64,000 bases of DNA, taken from contig NZ_KV794309.1 in NCBI RefSeq assembly GCF_001808705.1, forward strand, positions 521 to 64,520. Reading direction: 5' to 3'. The DNA is from Streptococcus sp. HMSC074B11 (GTDB taxonomy: Bacteria; Bacillota; Bacilli; Lactobacillales; Streptococcaceae). The position numbers were made by a program, and so were the translations under genes. Positions 63,788 through 64,000 of this stretch are shown piece by piece. Under the pieces are notes generated by a model, which was not told where the DNA came from, searched no databases, and worked only from the letters and a program-made list of their open reading frames with translations. Numbering within the stretch: the first letter of the stretch is position 1; each line of letters starts with the position of its first letter.

Positions 63788-64000
63788 ATGACGCTTGACA
63801 ACAAACTGGGTCTGACAGATTCGCTTGAACTAGCCAAGATGGTTATGCGAAGGAGGCTGCCCAAGCCTGTCTAGACTTTGCTTTTCAGCAAGCTGGCTTG
63901 TCAGAAGTTTACTCTTTTACATCCTTACTCAATCAACTTTCGCAAAAAGTCATGCAAAAACTGAGCATGGAATTTGTCAAAGAATTTGATAATGAAAAAG
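63788..64000 (+). pseudogene. Chimera of a Fic-like N-terminus and a GNAT C-terminus
   Basis: The ATG at 63788 begins MTLDNKLGLTDSLELAK, the N-terminus of Fic/cell-filamentation proteins, and stops at TAG 63872. From 63841 another frame reads GYAKEAAQACLDFAFQQAG and on past the window end, a RimJ/RimL-type acetyltransferase C-terminus. The two parts are out of frame and join near 63840. Neither part is a functional gene as shown; the GNAT part continues past the window. Confidence 0.75.

Overview
The window is a chromosomal segment of a Mitis-group Streptococcus (S. mitis, S. oralis or S. pneumoniae-like). The case rests on gene content and order (slrA; rpsP-khpA; rimM-trmD; a MacAB-like efflux operon; metG; pepN; ciaRH; rpiA-deoB-punA-deoD; pdp-deoC-cdd-pnrA-nupABC; gyrB), on low GC, on AGGAGG ribosome sites with many extended -10 (TGnTATAAT) promoters, and on BOX and RUP repeats, which are typical of pneumococcus and its close relatives. 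Differences from the pneumococcal proteins I remember (for example in CiaR and SlrA) make a commensal relative more likely than S. pneumoniae itself; this is inference. No tRNA, rRNA, CRISPR array, intact insertion sequence or prophage was seen.

Layout. 1-900: two terminators, a BOX element and a small membrane-anchored protein on the minus strand. 0.9-3.3 kb: cysteine desulfurase and ThiI (tRNA thiolation). 3.4-6.2 kb: an uncharacterised hydrolase-hydrolase-ATP-grasp operon. 6.3-11.2 kb: aquaglyceroporin, second BOX, then yutD-rlmN-vanZ-like-ABC-F. 11.2-14.6 kb (minus): zinc-ribbon protein, the surface rotamase SlrA, a DeoR/HAD pair and a nonsense-disrupted gene. 14.6-18.9 kb: ribosome and tRNA maturation genes plus small proteins. 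18.8-20.9 kb (minus): bioY and gor. 21.1-24.2 kb: MacAB-like efflux system. 24.4-32.5 kb: metG, oxidoreductases, a Tad2-fold (DUF2829) protein, an array of orphan immunity-type genes, NUDIX, a PEP-utiliser-like domain and an ASCH protein. 32.6-38.7 kb: pepN, the CiaRH two-component system, DUF3270 and a U32 protein. 38.8-45.1 kb: pentose and purine nucleoside catabolism (rpiA, deoB, punA, deoD), with a truncated ClC transporter and a glutamine amidotransferase between. 45.3-48.6 kb: sirtuin, RUP, P-loop kinase, rpsT and coaA. 48.7-56.5 kb: pyrimidine nucleoside catabolism with a complete nucleoside ABC importer. 56.5-59.5 kb: plsY and an amino-acid ABC importer with a frameshifted binding protein. 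59.6-64 kb: gyrB, then a patchwork of truncated and fused genes.

How the genes work together. The two nucleoside blocks (38.8-45.1 and 48.7-56.5 kb) form one salvage route. PnrA and NupABC take up nucleosides; Cdd, Pdp, PunA and DeoD release the bases; DeoB and DeoC pass the deoxyribose phosphate into central metabolism.

Most interesting points. (a) The esterase/esterase/ATP-grasp operon at 3.4-6.2 kb looks like an undescribed small-molecule ligation and hydrolysis pathway. (b) Five consecutive immunity-type genes without a toxin lie at 28.5-30.7 kb, just after a gene resembling the anti-Thoeris protein Tad2. (c) The leader of deoD carries a duplicated hairpin and a large nested hairpin, and deoD has no Shine-Dalgarno. 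(d) Three genes (37789, 48715 and the minus-strand gene starting at 57147) appear to make leaderless mRNAs. (e) Three genes are broken by single-nucleotide lesions: in-frame TGA at 14369 and 43262, and a frameshift near 59178. (f) The 62.6-64 kb end is a gene graveyard with two recombination-like junctions.
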